From Bradyrhizobium forestalis (GTDB taxonomy: Bacteria; Pseudomonadota; Alphaproteobacteria; Rhizobiales; Xanthobacteraceae), in NCBI RefSeq assembly GCF_002795245.1, contig NZ_PGVG01000042.1, positions 1 to 62,015 of the forward strand: a DNA stretch of 62,015 nucleotides, written 5' to 3'. Below, in pieces: positions 1-7,331 of this stretch (within the stretch, counting starts at the first letter, position 1; each line of letters starts with the position of its first letter). Made by a program: the position numbers and the translations under genes. The notes beneath the pieces are model-generated. The model was not told where the DNA came from, ran no database searches, and saw only the letters and a list, made by a program, of their open reading frames with translations.

Positions 1-113
1 TGCATGCCGATCTGACTGCGTTCCGGCACCCGCAGTCGCAGCGCACCTCGCCTCTCGGCCTGCGGTCCTTCCTGCTTGGGTAACCCCTCGAACAACTGCT
101 CGTCAGCCATCAT
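1..113 (-). mobile_element. IS1182-like transposase, N-terminal fragment cut by window edge
   Basis: Reading the minus strand from an ATGATG at 113-108 gives an open frame of 37 codons that runs off the window. It begins MMADEQLFEGLPKQEG and contains a LRLRVPERSQIG segment. I recognise this opening (MADxQL-x-GLxxQEGPxxER followed by R-x-PxRxQ) from IS1182-family transposases of Bradyrhizobium; that is memory of the family, not a search. A ribosome-binding site AGGGG lies just upstream (CAGGGGCTGATG). Only the first tenth or so of the protein is present, so the DDE catalytic residues cannot be seen. The terminal inverted repeat should lie between here and about 186, where a chromosomal palindromic repeat begins abruptly. 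Confidence 0.6.
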
Positions 114-185
114 CAGCCCCTGCTTCGTGCCATGCGATCGAATCACAGCTTCGCCTCTGTGGCAAATGCTGCCAAAAGATTCTCA

Positions 186-290
186 CGCTCTCAGGATGAG
201 GCTAAGCAGCGTCGGTGCCCGTTGAAACTGCTGCCGCGCGCTCCGTCCTCATCCTGAGGAGCCCGCCTAAAGCGGGCGTCTCGAAGGATG
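186..290. repeat. REP-like inverted pair, left member truncated
   Basis: A full copy of a palindromic element lies at 248-290 (CTCATCCTGAGGAG, a GCCCGC/GCGGGC stem, then GTCTCGAAGGATG). About 42 nt upstream, an inverted half copy (CTCAGGATGAGGCTAA, 190-205) stops abruptly on its left side. The intact pairs at 5176-5310 and 5611-5763 have the same head-to-head layout, so this one probably lost its left half when the transposon at the window edge inserted. No gene is visible in 114-341. Confidence 0.6.
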
Positions 291-341
291 GCCGCAGGGA
301 AAAGCTCTCAAATGCGATAGCCCTGTGGTGAGTGGGGCGCG

Positions 342-1910
342 CTACATCCCCGACAGCTTGCTCACATACACATTGAGCGTTCCGCCGGCTTCGGCGACGA
401 CGCGCAGCGTCTTGGAGTCGAAGGCGATGTCGGCGAGCGTCAGGCTGTCGATCTTGGCGTCGACCTTGAGGCCGTCCTCGCTCTTCTGATAGTCGGCGAT
501 CGCGGCGGCGATCTTCTCGCGGGCATTGGCGGCGATCGGCTTCAGGTCGAGCGTCGCCTTCTGCACCAGCGCCTGCTGCATCTGCGGAACCACGGCGCGG
601 GCCGCCGCTCCCAGGAGGCCGAAGGCCGCTTCGGACTCGACCGCGAGTTGGATGTCGGTGAGCCGCAGCGTCTGCTGCGCCTGGTCGAGCACCGGCCGAC
701 CCCAGATGTGCACGGTCGCCTCAGCGTCGAGGCCGAACCAGCTCTTCTTCTCCTTGGCGCGCACCAAAAGCGAGATCAGCAGCCGGTCACCCGACGGGAT
801 CACGTTGGCGCTCTTGACGGTGACGTCGACCGGGCCTGAGCCGTCCTCGGGATAGGTGCGGCCGACCATCTGCGCCGCGATCAGCTTGTTGATCTCGGTG
901 AAGGGCACGTCGATCGGCACGCCGATGTTCACGCCGGTACCGGTCGGCGGCACGATCGAGATCTTGTCGGGGAACGGACAGTCCGGCTTGGTCGGCGCCG
1001 AGGTCACGCGTGTCTCGGCTTCGAGGCCGAGCAGCAGCGTCACAGCCTGTGCATCGACGCGCGGCTGCGCCGCGATGGCGCGGACCGGCTTCATCTCGAG
1101 CCAGAGCGGCGGCAGCGCGGCCGAGCCGCCCGAGCCTTGCAGCGGGATCGAGCGGCACGCCTTGGCCCATTGCGCTTTCGCATTCTCGCGCAGCGAGGGA
1201 TCGTTGCGGATGCGCTCGGAGACGATGTTGATCTGCTCGCCGACATTCTTGTCGATCAGCGGCTTCACCTGCGCCGGCACGTTGACCTTGGCGCCGGCAA
1301 CGTTGAGGTTGGTGTCGCCGAGATTGACCTGGGCACCAAGATTGGGCTCCAGATGCCAGTTCGCCGCGAGTTTTGGGCGCGAGGTGACGATCACGTTGCC
1401 CTTGATCTCGGCGCTGGCGTTCAAATTCTTGATGTTGACCGCGCCGATCCGTTTCGCCGCGTCGCCACCGAGCACGCTGCCGAGCGCATCGCCAAGCGCG
1501 CCCGTGGCTTTCGAGGACAGCGAGCCCGTCACGTTCAGCTTGCCGCTGAGCGGCGTCGAGATCGTCAGCACGTCCTTGTCGCCGGCAGCTGCCATCGGCC
1601 CGCGCACGGCGGACCAGCCGATATCGGCGTTCTCCAGGATCTGCGAGATCGGGTTGTCGGCCTTGCCGGCGAAATTGCGCGGTGCGGCCTTCTCGGCCTG
1701 CTCGCGGATCGCGGATATCGCGATGGCGACCGGCGCGACCACGATCGAGCTCTTCGAGACCGGCGGCAGCGGCCGCAGTTGCGCGACCGGCGGCGCCGAA
1801 TTCGTCGCGCGCGGCGACAGGAAATCCATCGCCTTCAGGCTGATGAAGAACGACGCCGCGAGCACTGCGACGCCGATCAGGATAGTCTTCAGATTCAACG
1901 TCAGACGCAT
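342..1910 (-). CDS. DUF4403 family envelope protein
   Basis: 522 residues from the ATG at 1910. I chose this start because GGGGGA lies directly upstream (TTGGGGGATTG-ATG) and the protein then opens with MRLTLNLKTILIGVAVLAA, a membrane anchor or signal segment. A longer frame to 1973 has no such support. The rest matches my memory of DUF4403: a long beta-rich periplasmic region with repeated segments on integration-like strands (NVIPSGDRLLISLLVRAK; WGRPVLDQ near residue 410). Function is unknown. I infer an exported, inner-membrane-tethered protein. It is followed by a separate minus-strand operon; the repeat region lies downstream of its stop. Confidence 0.7.
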   Translation of the reverse strand: MRLTLNLKTILIGVAVLAASFFISLKAMDFLSPRATNSAPPVAQLRPLPPVSKSSIVVAPVAIAISAIREQAEKAAPRNFAGKADNPISQILENADIGWSAVRGPMAAAGDKDVLTISTPLSGKLNVTGSLSSKATGALGDALGSVLGGDAAKRIGAVNIKNLNASAEIKGNVIVTSRPKLAANWHLEPNLGAQVNLGDTNLNVAGAKVNVPAQVKPLIDKNVGEQINIVSERIRNDPSLRENAKAQWAKACRSIPLQGSGGSAALPPLWLEMKPVRAIAAQPRVDAQAVTLLLGLEAETRVTSAPTKPDCPFPDKISIVPPTGTGVNIGVPIDVPFTEINKLIAAQMVGRTYPEDGSGPVDVTVKSANVIPSGDRLLISLLVRAKEKKSWFGLDAEATVHIWGRPVLDQAQQTLRLTDIQLAVESEAAFGLLGAAARAVVPQMQQALVQKATLDLKPIAANAREKIAAAIADYQKSEDGLKVDAKIDSLTLADIAFDSKTLRVVAEAGGTLNVYVSKLSGM

Positions 1911-2051
1911 CAATCCCCCAAGCCGCCCCGGCGGGGATTCTATAGGGCGGGCGAGGAGGGCGCTAGAGCGCACCGGTGGGGTGGAATTGGGGCGAACAGG
2001 TTAACGGCTGCAAACGCGCCGTTACCACGCATTCAAGCCATCACGACGGAG

Positions 2052-2690
2052 CTAGCTGCGCCGGGGACGGCGGACTGCCCTCACATTGCCGCGACCGCCG
2101 CCGCCGCAGAAGAAGCGATCGCCGCCGTCGGACTCCAAGCCTGAAACCATGGTCCCGGCGGGCATGTCGAGCTGCTCGAGCACCTTGCCCGTCTCAGGAT
2201 CGATCCGCCTGATGTCGCTGTCCTCGCCTTCCCAGGTGCCATGCCAGAGCTCGCCGTCGACCCAGGTCACGCCAGTCACAAAGCGCTTGCTCTCGATGGT
2301 GCGGAGGACCTTTCCCGTTTCGGGATCGACCTGATGAATCTTGCGCTCGCGATATTGTCCGACCCAGAGCGAGCCCTCGGCCCAGGCAAGGCCGGAATCG
2401 CCGCCGCCGCCGGGTGCCGGAATGGTGCTGAGCACCGTGCCCGAGGCCGCATCGATCTTCTGGATGCGATCCTCGGCGATCTGGAACAGGTGCCTTCCGT
2501 CGAACGCCGTTCCCGCATGCGCGGCGACGTCGATGGAGCGCGCGATGTTGCCGCTGGCCGGGTCGACGGCATTCAACTTGTCGCCGGATGCGAACCAGAC
2601 GTGCTTGCCGTCATAGGTGACGCCATGCACGGCCTCGACGCCTGGAAAGGGCCCATACTCCGTGACGATCTCGGCGGCTGAACGTTTCAT
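2052..2690 (-). CDS. Beta-propeller (YVTN/glutaminyl-cyclase-like) protein
   Basis: 212 residues with four or more recurring blade-like units: a tryptophan-containing strand (HVWFASGDKL, SLWVGQYRERK, ELWHGTWEGE) followed by a turn of the type VDPETGKVL (VDPASGNI, IDAASGTVL, VDPETGKVL, IDPETGKVL). This is the pattern of small YVTN/vgb/glutamine-cyclotransferase-like propellers. No signal peptide is visible, so a cytoplasmic location is likely. Length is short for a full propeller, which suggests an incomplete or oligomeric one. The start at 2690 is 27 nt after the stop of the upstream regulator gene on the same strand, so the two are probably co-transcribed. The substrate is unknown. Confidence 0.6.
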   Translation of the reverse strand: MKRSAAEIVTEYGPFPGVEAVHGVTYDGKHVWFASGDKLNAVDPASGNIARSIDVAAHAGTAFDGRHLFQIAEDRIQKIDAASGTVLSTIPAPGGGGDSGLAWAEGSLWVGQYRERKIHQVDPETGKVLRTIESKRFVTGVTWVDGELWHGTWEGEDSDIRRIDPETGKVLEQLDMPAGTMVSGLESDGGDRFFCGGGGRGNVRAVRRPRRS

Positions 2691-2717
2691 GTGCTCGATC
2701 CCTGTGCTCGGTGCATC

Positions 2718-3938
2718 CTACGTCTTCAGGAGCGGCGTGGGGAGTAACAAGCCTGTCGGGAAACCCGGAACGGGCGGCGTCATCCAGCGGCGCGCCCGTC
2801 CGTGTCCGAACGACTGCACCTTGCTCGATCGCGCCAGCTCCTCGAGGGCGCGCTGCACGGTGCGCGGGCTGATCCCCAGCGCAAGTGCGAGCGCTGAGCT
2901 CGACCACGGCTCGCCGTCGGCGAGAAAGGCGAGGACAGCGGCGTGCTTCTCCTCATTGGGCCGCGCCAGCACGAGGACGTCGCGCGTCTTCCGCGGCGCC
3001 AGCACGAAGCCCTGCTGCGTCGCGCTGATGTCGGCCAGCGGCTTGAGCTGGGTGCGGAGCCGTCCGATCTCGACGCGTAATCGCGCGCGGTGCGATTCGT
3101 CGGCGTGCTTGGCTTGAAACGCGCCTGATATCAACGTCTCTCGCAAGACATCCGCGGGCCATGCCTGCGCCAGCAGACGAGCGAGCGCGAACAGCACGGG
3201 GCGCGTTCCGAGCGACACCACGACGCCTTGCCTGCGCACCACATGATGGAAGGTGTCCACGACGAGCGCCGTCGAGGTCGCCAGTCGTTCGACCTCTCCG
3301 AGCAACAACGGGTGTTCGCTGCCGCGCGCGATCAGGCGCGCCGCCGGCGTGTCGAGAATGAGGTTGGCGCTGTCGACCTCGGCCACGAGCGCCGGGATTT
3401 TCGCAAGGCGCGCCGCGAGAGCCGCGCGGCTGAGGGCCGTGCGCGCGTCTTTCGTTCTGAGCCGCCTGATCGCGATGCCGGCAACCACGAGCTCGCGGAC
3501 GACTTGCGAGGCGGGGGGGAGCGGCGCAGGGCGGACCTCTGCCAGCGTGCGCTCGGCCTCATCAAGGCGTCCGACCAGAAGGAAACGGCGCGCTTCGATA
3601 TGGCCTGCATAGGCGGCATTGGCGAGATCGCCGTGCTTTTCGAGCGTCACGCGTGCCGCCGCGAGCGTCTTCACCGGCCAGTTCAAATCGCGCGAGACCA
3701 GCGCGATCTCGGCTTCGGCGACGATGCACCTTGCGCGCGCCACCGCCTCGCGCGGACCGAAGGCGCGCGCGGCGCTGCGCAGCAGCGACTTGGCTTTGGC
3801 GAGATCGCCGAGCTGCGCCATCGCGATGCCGCGCAGCGCCAGCGACGGCGCATCATTGCGCAGCGCAACGCGGTTCAGCGCGCCGAGCGGATCGCCGGCC
3901 TCGAGCGCGCGTGCCGCGGCCGTGATCAGCGACTCCAT
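2718..3938 (-). CDS. Transcriptional regulator with OmpR-like and C-terminal HTH domains
   Basis: 406 residues from the ATG at 3938 (MESLITAAARALEAGD); the open frame extends upstream to 4073 but the added part is arginine/proline-rich and overlaps the divergent promoter region. The first ~190 residues are alanine/leucine-rich helices resembling TPR-type repeats. Residues ~220-330 look like an OmpR/BTAD-type winged helix (LLGEVERLA ... RLRVEIGRLRTQLKPLADI ... GFVLAP). Near the C-terminus is a second helix-turn-helix (SSALALALGISPRTVQRAL). It is divergent from the DUF899 gene at 4089 and shares an operon with the propeller gene. I infer control of one or both neighbours, which the sequence does not prove. 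Confidence 0.65.
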   Translation of the reverse strand: MESLITAAARALEAGDPLGALNRVALRNDAPSLALRGIAMAQLGDLAKAKSLLRSAARAFGPREAVARARCIVAEAEIALVSRDLNWPVKTLAAARVTLEKHGDLANAAYAGHIEARRFLLVGRLDEAERTLAEVRPAPLPPASQVVRELVVAGIAIRRLRTKDARTALSRAALAARLAKIPALVAEVDSANLILDTPAARLIARGSEHPLLLGEVERLATSTALVVDTFHHVVRRQGVVVSLGTRPVLFALARLLAQAWPADVLRETLISGAFQAKHADESHRARLRVEIGRLRTQLKPLADISATQQGFVLAPRKTRDVLVLARPNEEKHAAVLAFLADGEPWSSSALALALGISPRTVQRALEELARSSKVQSFGHGRARRWMTPPVPGFPTGLLLPTPLLKT

Positions 3939-4088
3939 GTCAATCCCGCCACACTTGTTACTCCCACCGCGCAACCGCCCGGTGCCAGAAATCGTTGACG
4001 GCCGACAATGTGCGGTGAGGGGCGAGCGGTTCCGCGAGAGGCGGGATGGTCGCCCGGGCAAAACGTCAGGCAAGAAGTTTGGAGAACC

Positions 4089-4883
4089 ATGATGACTTCA
4101 GCAGACCAAGCAGGGACGAACGGACAGACCGCCATGCAGACCCCACCGGGGGGGTCGCCGCAGGACTGGGAGGCCGCCCGCCAGCAACTGCTCGTGAAGG
4201 AAAAGGCGCATACCCGTGCCCGCGACGCCCTGGCCGCCGAGCGCCGGCGCATGCCATGGATGGAAGTTGCTAAAACCTATGCGTTCGAGGGGCCCGGCGG
4301 CAAGGTCAGTCTGGCTGATCTGTTCCAGGGCCGGCGGCAACTGATCGTCTACCGCGCCTTCTTCGAGCCGGGCGTGTTCGGCTGGCCCGATCAGGCCTGC
4401 CGCGGCTGCTCCATGGTGGCCGACCAGGTCGCTCATGTCGCGCATCTGAACGCCCGCGACACCACGCTGGTGTTCGCCTCGCGCGCGCCGCAGGCCGACA
4501 TCGCCAGGTTGAAGAAGCGGATGGGCTGGACCATGCCATGGGTCACCATTACCGATAGCTTTGATGCCGATTTCGGCGTGGACGAATGGCACGGCACCAA
4601 CGTGTTCTACCGCGACGGGGTGCGCATCTTCCGCACCTATTTCGTCAAGAGCCGCGGCGACGAGCAGATGGGCGGCACCTGGAACTATCTCGACATCACC
4701 CCGCTCGGCCGGCAGGAGGTCTGGGAGGACTCGCCCAAGGGCTATCCGCAGACGCCGACCTACAAATGGTGGAATTGGCACGACAGCTACACGGAAGGCG
4801 CCACACCCGACAAGAAATGGGTGGAGATCTCGGACGCCGGCGAGAAGGCCTTTCGCCAGGAGGCCGCGGAAGGCCGTGACTAG
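4089..4883 (+). CDS. DUF899 family thioredoxin-like protein
   Basis: 264 residues. I chose the ATG at 4089 (next ATG at 4092) because GGAG at 4081-4084 precedes it. The family signature is strong: YRAFFEPG, then QACRGCSMVADQV with the paired cysteines CRGC near residue 100, and FDADFGVDEWHGTNVFYRDG, which belong to the PF05988-type thioredoxin-like fold. The tail is aromatic (YKWWNWHDSY). The catalytic role is not established; members are usually described as thioredoxin/AhpC-like. It is divergent from the regulator at 3938, and its stop overlaps the start of the next gene by 8 nt, so the two are translationally linked. Confidence 0.75.
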   Translation: MMTSADQAGTNGQTAMQTPPGGSPQDWEAARQQLLVKEKAHTRARDALAAERRRMPWMEVAKTYAFEGPGGKVSLADLFQGRRQLIVYRAFFEPGVFGWPDQACRGCSMVADQVAHVAHLNARDTTLVFASRAPQADIARLKKRMGWTMPWVTITDSFDADFGVDEWHGTNVFYRDGVRIFRTYFVKSRGDEQMGGTWNYLDITPLGRQEVWEDSPKGYPQTPTYKWWNWHDSYTEGATPDKKWVEISDAGEKAFRQEAAEGRD

Positions 4884-5148
4884 TCCCGTCAGCGCAACGG
4901 CCGGCGCCAGCCGCGACGGCGTCGTGGCCGCGCGCCACCTCGCCAGATGGCTGGGGCTGGCGGCCACGCCGACCTTCGCGGTCATGGCTCTGCTGACCGC
5001 CGTGCTCGGCGGCGGCCCGGCGGACATGCTCTGCGCCGCCGGGCAGGGGTCTCTGCTCGGCGGGATGGTGCCGATGTATCTCTTGATGAGCGCGTTTCAT
5101 GCATCGGCGTGGCTGAGGTTGGTTGCGGAGCGGCGGCTCGGCGGGTGA
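4876..5148 (+). CDS. Small two-helix membrane protein linked to DUF899
   Basis: A GTG start at 4876 sits inside the end of the DUF899 gene (8 nt overlap) and opens a 90-residue frame in normal codon usage. Two hydrophobic segments are visible: LGLAATPTFAVMALLTAVL (about residues 30-48) and LLGGMVPMYLLMSAFHASAW (about 62-81), with a positively charged end (RLVAERRLGG). I recognise no named family. The overlap suggests it is co-made with the DUF899 protein and may anchor or partner it; that is inference. The frame has upstream open sequence back to 4561, but that is only the shadow of the DUF899 gene. Confidence 0.6.
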   Translation: MTSPVSATAGASRDGVVAARHLARWLGLAATPTFAVMALLTAVLGGGPADMLCAAGQGSLLGGMVPMYLLMSAFHASAWLRLVAERRLGG

Positions 5149-5175
5149 ACGCAGCCTCTCACCTTGCGCCCGCCT

Positions 5176-5310
5176 CGTCCTTCGAGACGCCGCGCAAGCG
5201 CGGCTCCTCAGGATGAGGCTCAACGGGCATCCGCGTCGCGGCGAGAGTGCTGCGGCGTACTCCGCTTCTCATCCTGAGGAGCCCGCCGGAGGCGGGCGTC
5301 TCGAAGGATG
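5176..5310. repeat. Head-to-head pair of REP-like palindromes
   Basis: Two inverted copies of the element seen at 248-290: 5176-5220 (CGTCCTTCGAGAC, GCGC/GCGC stem, CTCCTCAGGATGAGG) and 5267-5310 (reverse orientation), separated by about 46 nt. The stem sequence differs between copies but stays complementary, which points to selection on the hairpin rather than on the primary sequence. The second copy supplies the last codons and final stop of the broken GIY-YIG gene. Confidence 0.75.
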
Positions 5311-5601
5311 ATGTGATCCGCGCTTCGCCAACTCATGCAGTTCGGCAAAATCGCCGCGCATGAAAGCTTCCTTTTTGGCGCGGCTCTATTTCTTGAGTTT
5401 GCGTTCGCATTCGATTGCGTCGGTGATGCGGTCGAACCACTGTGAGAAGACCGGCGTGACGGGCCTGCGTGACTTCGTATAGCCAGCGAACGTACCAGCG
5501 TTGTGCTGCGCGATCCTGATCTCAAGCTCGGTGCGCGTCGTTCCGATGTAGTAGCTGCCATCGGCGCATCTGAGAATGTAAAGGTACGCGCCTTCGGTCA
5601 T
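5269..5601 (-). pseudogene. GIY-YIG nuclease broken by an amber codon
   Basis: From the ATG at 5601 the frame opens MTEGAYLYILRCADGSYYIG, the GIY-YIG (UvrC/SLX1-like) core with Y, YIG, R (ELEIRIAQHN), and E (CERKLKK). It stops after 71 codons at a TAG (5388-5386). The same frame resumes immediately as SRAKKEAFMRGDFAELHELAKR and ends at a TGA in the neighbouring palindromic repeat (5271-5269), for 110 codons in all. Short members of this family, about 90-100 residues, normally have KLKxW at this point, so a TGG to TAG change (G to A) is the simplest explanation. Alternatively the truncated 71-residue domain is all that is made, or the base is a sequencing error. Confidence 0.7.
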
Positions 5602-5610
5602 CGTGCCCGC

Positions 5611-5763
5611 TTCGTCCTTCGAGACGCGCGCTAGGGCGCGCTCCTCAGGATGAGGCTAATCGGCATTTGCGGGCTGGCGCAAGTGCGATGGTTTGTTATC
5701 TCAGGCCACCAGCTCATCCCTCATCCTGAGGGCCCACCGAAGGCGGGCGTCTCGAAGGATGGC
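5611..5763. repeat. Second head-to-head pair of REP-like palindromes
   Basis: Inverted copies at about 5611-5657 (CGTCCTTCGAGACGCGCGC ... CTCCTCAGGATGAGG) and 5719-5763 (CTCATCCTGAGG ... GTCTCGAAGGATG), about 60 nt apart. Same family and orientation as the pair at 5176-5310, so the GIY-YIG gene is bracketed by pairs. Nothing else is visible in 5602-5805. Confidence 0.75.
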
Positions 5764-5805
5764 CACGATCACCGACGCCAAACAACGACCGCGTCGCCCA
5801 AGTCG

Positions 5806-6222
5806 TTACTGCGAAGCCGCCTGCAGATACGCAAACACCTTCGCCGCCTCCTCCGTCGAGATGCCGCCATAGGGCTGCATCTTGTGGCCGGACACGACCT
5901 CGTCGGGCTTGACCATGAAGCGGGTGAGCTTGTCCTGGTCCCAGTTGAAGCCGGCCTCTTTCATCGAGGAGGAATAGTTGTAGTTCGGCAGCGAGCCGGC
6001 CTTGCGCCCGACGATCTTGTTGAGGTTGGGACCGAGGCGGTTGTCGCCTTCTTTCACGGAGTGACAGGTGCGGCAGGAATTGTTGAAGGCCTGCTGGCCC
6101 GTGTCGTCACTCGCGGGTTGCTGCGCGAGCGAGGAGAACGCGGACACGAGCAGCGTCAGTGCTCCGGCGCCGGCGAGGGCGTGCAGCCATGGGCTTGGCG
6201 AGGATCGCAGGCGTGGTTGCAT
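5806..6222 (-). CDS. Soluble class I c-type cytochrome (cytochrome c2-like)
   Basis: 138 residues from the ATG at 6222, which has GGAGG five nt upstream; an in-frame ATG at 6234 lacks a comparable site. A signal peptide is clear (WLHALAGAGALTLLVSAFSSLAQ). The mature part has one haem site CRTCH near residue 60, the LGPNLNKIVGRKAG stretch typical of mitochondrial-type cytochrome c, and a candidate axial methionine in SGHKMQPYGG. This predicts a periplasmic single-haem electron carrier. Which oxidase or reductase it serves cannot be told from the context, as no respiratory genes are adjacent. Confidence 0.8.
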   Translation of the reverse strand: MQPRLRSSPSPWLHALAGAGALTLLVSAFSSLAQQPASDDTGQQAFNNSCRTCHSVKEGDNRLGPNLNKIVGRKAGSLPNYNYSSSMKEAGFNWDQDKLTRFMVKPDEVVSGHKMQPYGGISTEEAAKVFAYLQAASQ

Positions 6223-6331
6223 TTGCGCCTCCATCGGGGACCGCGCCGCAGCAAGCGCGTCGGGATGTCGAGGCAAACGAACACGGCCCCGGTGAGTTCC
6301 GGGGCCGCTCGCGTCACGATGTCCTGTCGCT

Positions 6332-7057
6332 TTACCGCGTCGCGGCGCCGAGATCTGCACGGCGCTCGGTCATCGGCAGCACGATCACCTTGGTGCCGAC
6401 GTTGACGCGGGAATAGAGGTCGGTGACGTCCTCATTGGTCAAGCGGATGCAGCCCGAGGAGACGCGCTTGCCGATGGTCTCGGGCGCGTTGGTGCCGTGG
6501 ATGCGGTAGATGGTGCCGCCGAGATACATGGCGCGGGCGCCCAGCGGATTGCCGGGGCCGCCGGCCATGTGGCGCGGCAGATAGGGCTGGCGGGCGATCA
6601 TCTCCGGGGGCGGAGTCCAGGCCGGCCATTCGGCCTTGCGGCTCACCGACTGGATGCCGGACCAGGTGAAGCCGTCGCGGCCGACGCCGATGCCGTAGCG
6701 CAGGGCCTGGCCGCCTCCGAGCACGTAATAGAGATATGTGTTGGGCGTATCGATGATGATCGTGCCCGGCGCTTCGCGCGTCGCATAGGAAACGGTCTGG
6801 CGGCGGAAGCGGGCCGGCAGTTCGACGGCATCCTGATCCTCGGACGGCTCGGTCTGATAGGTCGGCGCCTGATAGGGCTGATAAGGCTGATAAGGCTGGA
6901 TCGGCTGCGGCGCGGCCATCGGCGGCAGCGGCTGGAAGAACGGGAAGAGCTGCATCGGTGCGGCCTCGGCTGCACCTGCGAACGCGATTGCGGAGACCGC
7001 GACTGCGCCGAATGCAACGGCGCGCGAAAACGTCTTGAACGTGTCCAGATTGAACAT
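6332..7057 (-). CDS. L,D-transpeptidase (ErfK/YbiS family)
   Basis: 241 residues. The ATG at 7057 has AGGGGCG upstream and begins a signal peptide (AVAFGAVAVSAIAFAGAAEA); the longer frame to 7447 is just open intergenic sequence. After a proline/tyrosine-rich linker with tandem QPY repeats (about residues 48-65) comes the YkuD domain. The catalytic motif is intact: HGTNAPETIG followed by SSGCIRLTNEDV, with the nucleophilic cysteine in SGCIR. Such enzymes form 3-3 cross-links in peptidoglycan or attach outer-membrane proteins to it, in the periplasm. It is monocistronic by appearance. Confidence 0.85.
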   Translation of the reverse strand: MFNLDTFKTFSRAVAFGAVAVSAIAFAGAAEAAPMQLFPFFQPLPPMAAPQPIQPYQPYQPYQAPTYQTEPSEDQDAVELPARFRRQTVSYATREAPGTIIIDTPNTYLYYVLGGGQALRYGIGVGRDGFTWSGIQSVSRKAEWPAWTPPPEMIARQPYLPRHMAGGPGNPLGARAMYLGGTIYRIHGTNAPETIGKRVSSGCIRLTNEDVTDLYSRVNVGTKVIVLPMTERRADLGAATR

Positions 7058-7331
7058 GTGATCGCCCCTGTTTGCTCGGTGTCTTTGCTCACCGCGGCAC
7101 CGTTTCGGTGCTCCGTTGCCTAAAGTCCTAACGGCAAAACGTTTCGGGACATTTGCGCGGAAAACCGAAAACGGTTTCATGGCGGCAAGGATTGTTTCAT
7201 GACAGTTTCGTGGCTCCGCGAGCCTGTTAACGAACAAAACAGCACGCCGACACTTCTGTGACGTCACACGCCTGAAATATCCTTCGTTGATGGTCGTTGC
7301 CTGAGAATCATCAAACTCTCGGGATTTCCCC
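7058..7331. promoter_or_regulatory. Divergent intergenic region with palindromes
   Basis: This gap separates the divergent L,D-transpeptidase and glycosyltransferase genes. It contains a perfect 12-nt palindrome TGTGACGTCACA (7257-7268), an inverted repeat AAACCG-AAAA-CGGTTT (7162-7177), and GTTTCATG twice about 20 nt apart. These may be operator sites, but no regulator in the window points to them. I see no ORF with coding character here. Confidence 0.4.

Noticed and set aside
5176..5763. CRISPR-like array
   Set aside because: The repeats alternate in orientation, spacing is irregular, the stems vary, and no cas genes are present. They are REP-like elements.
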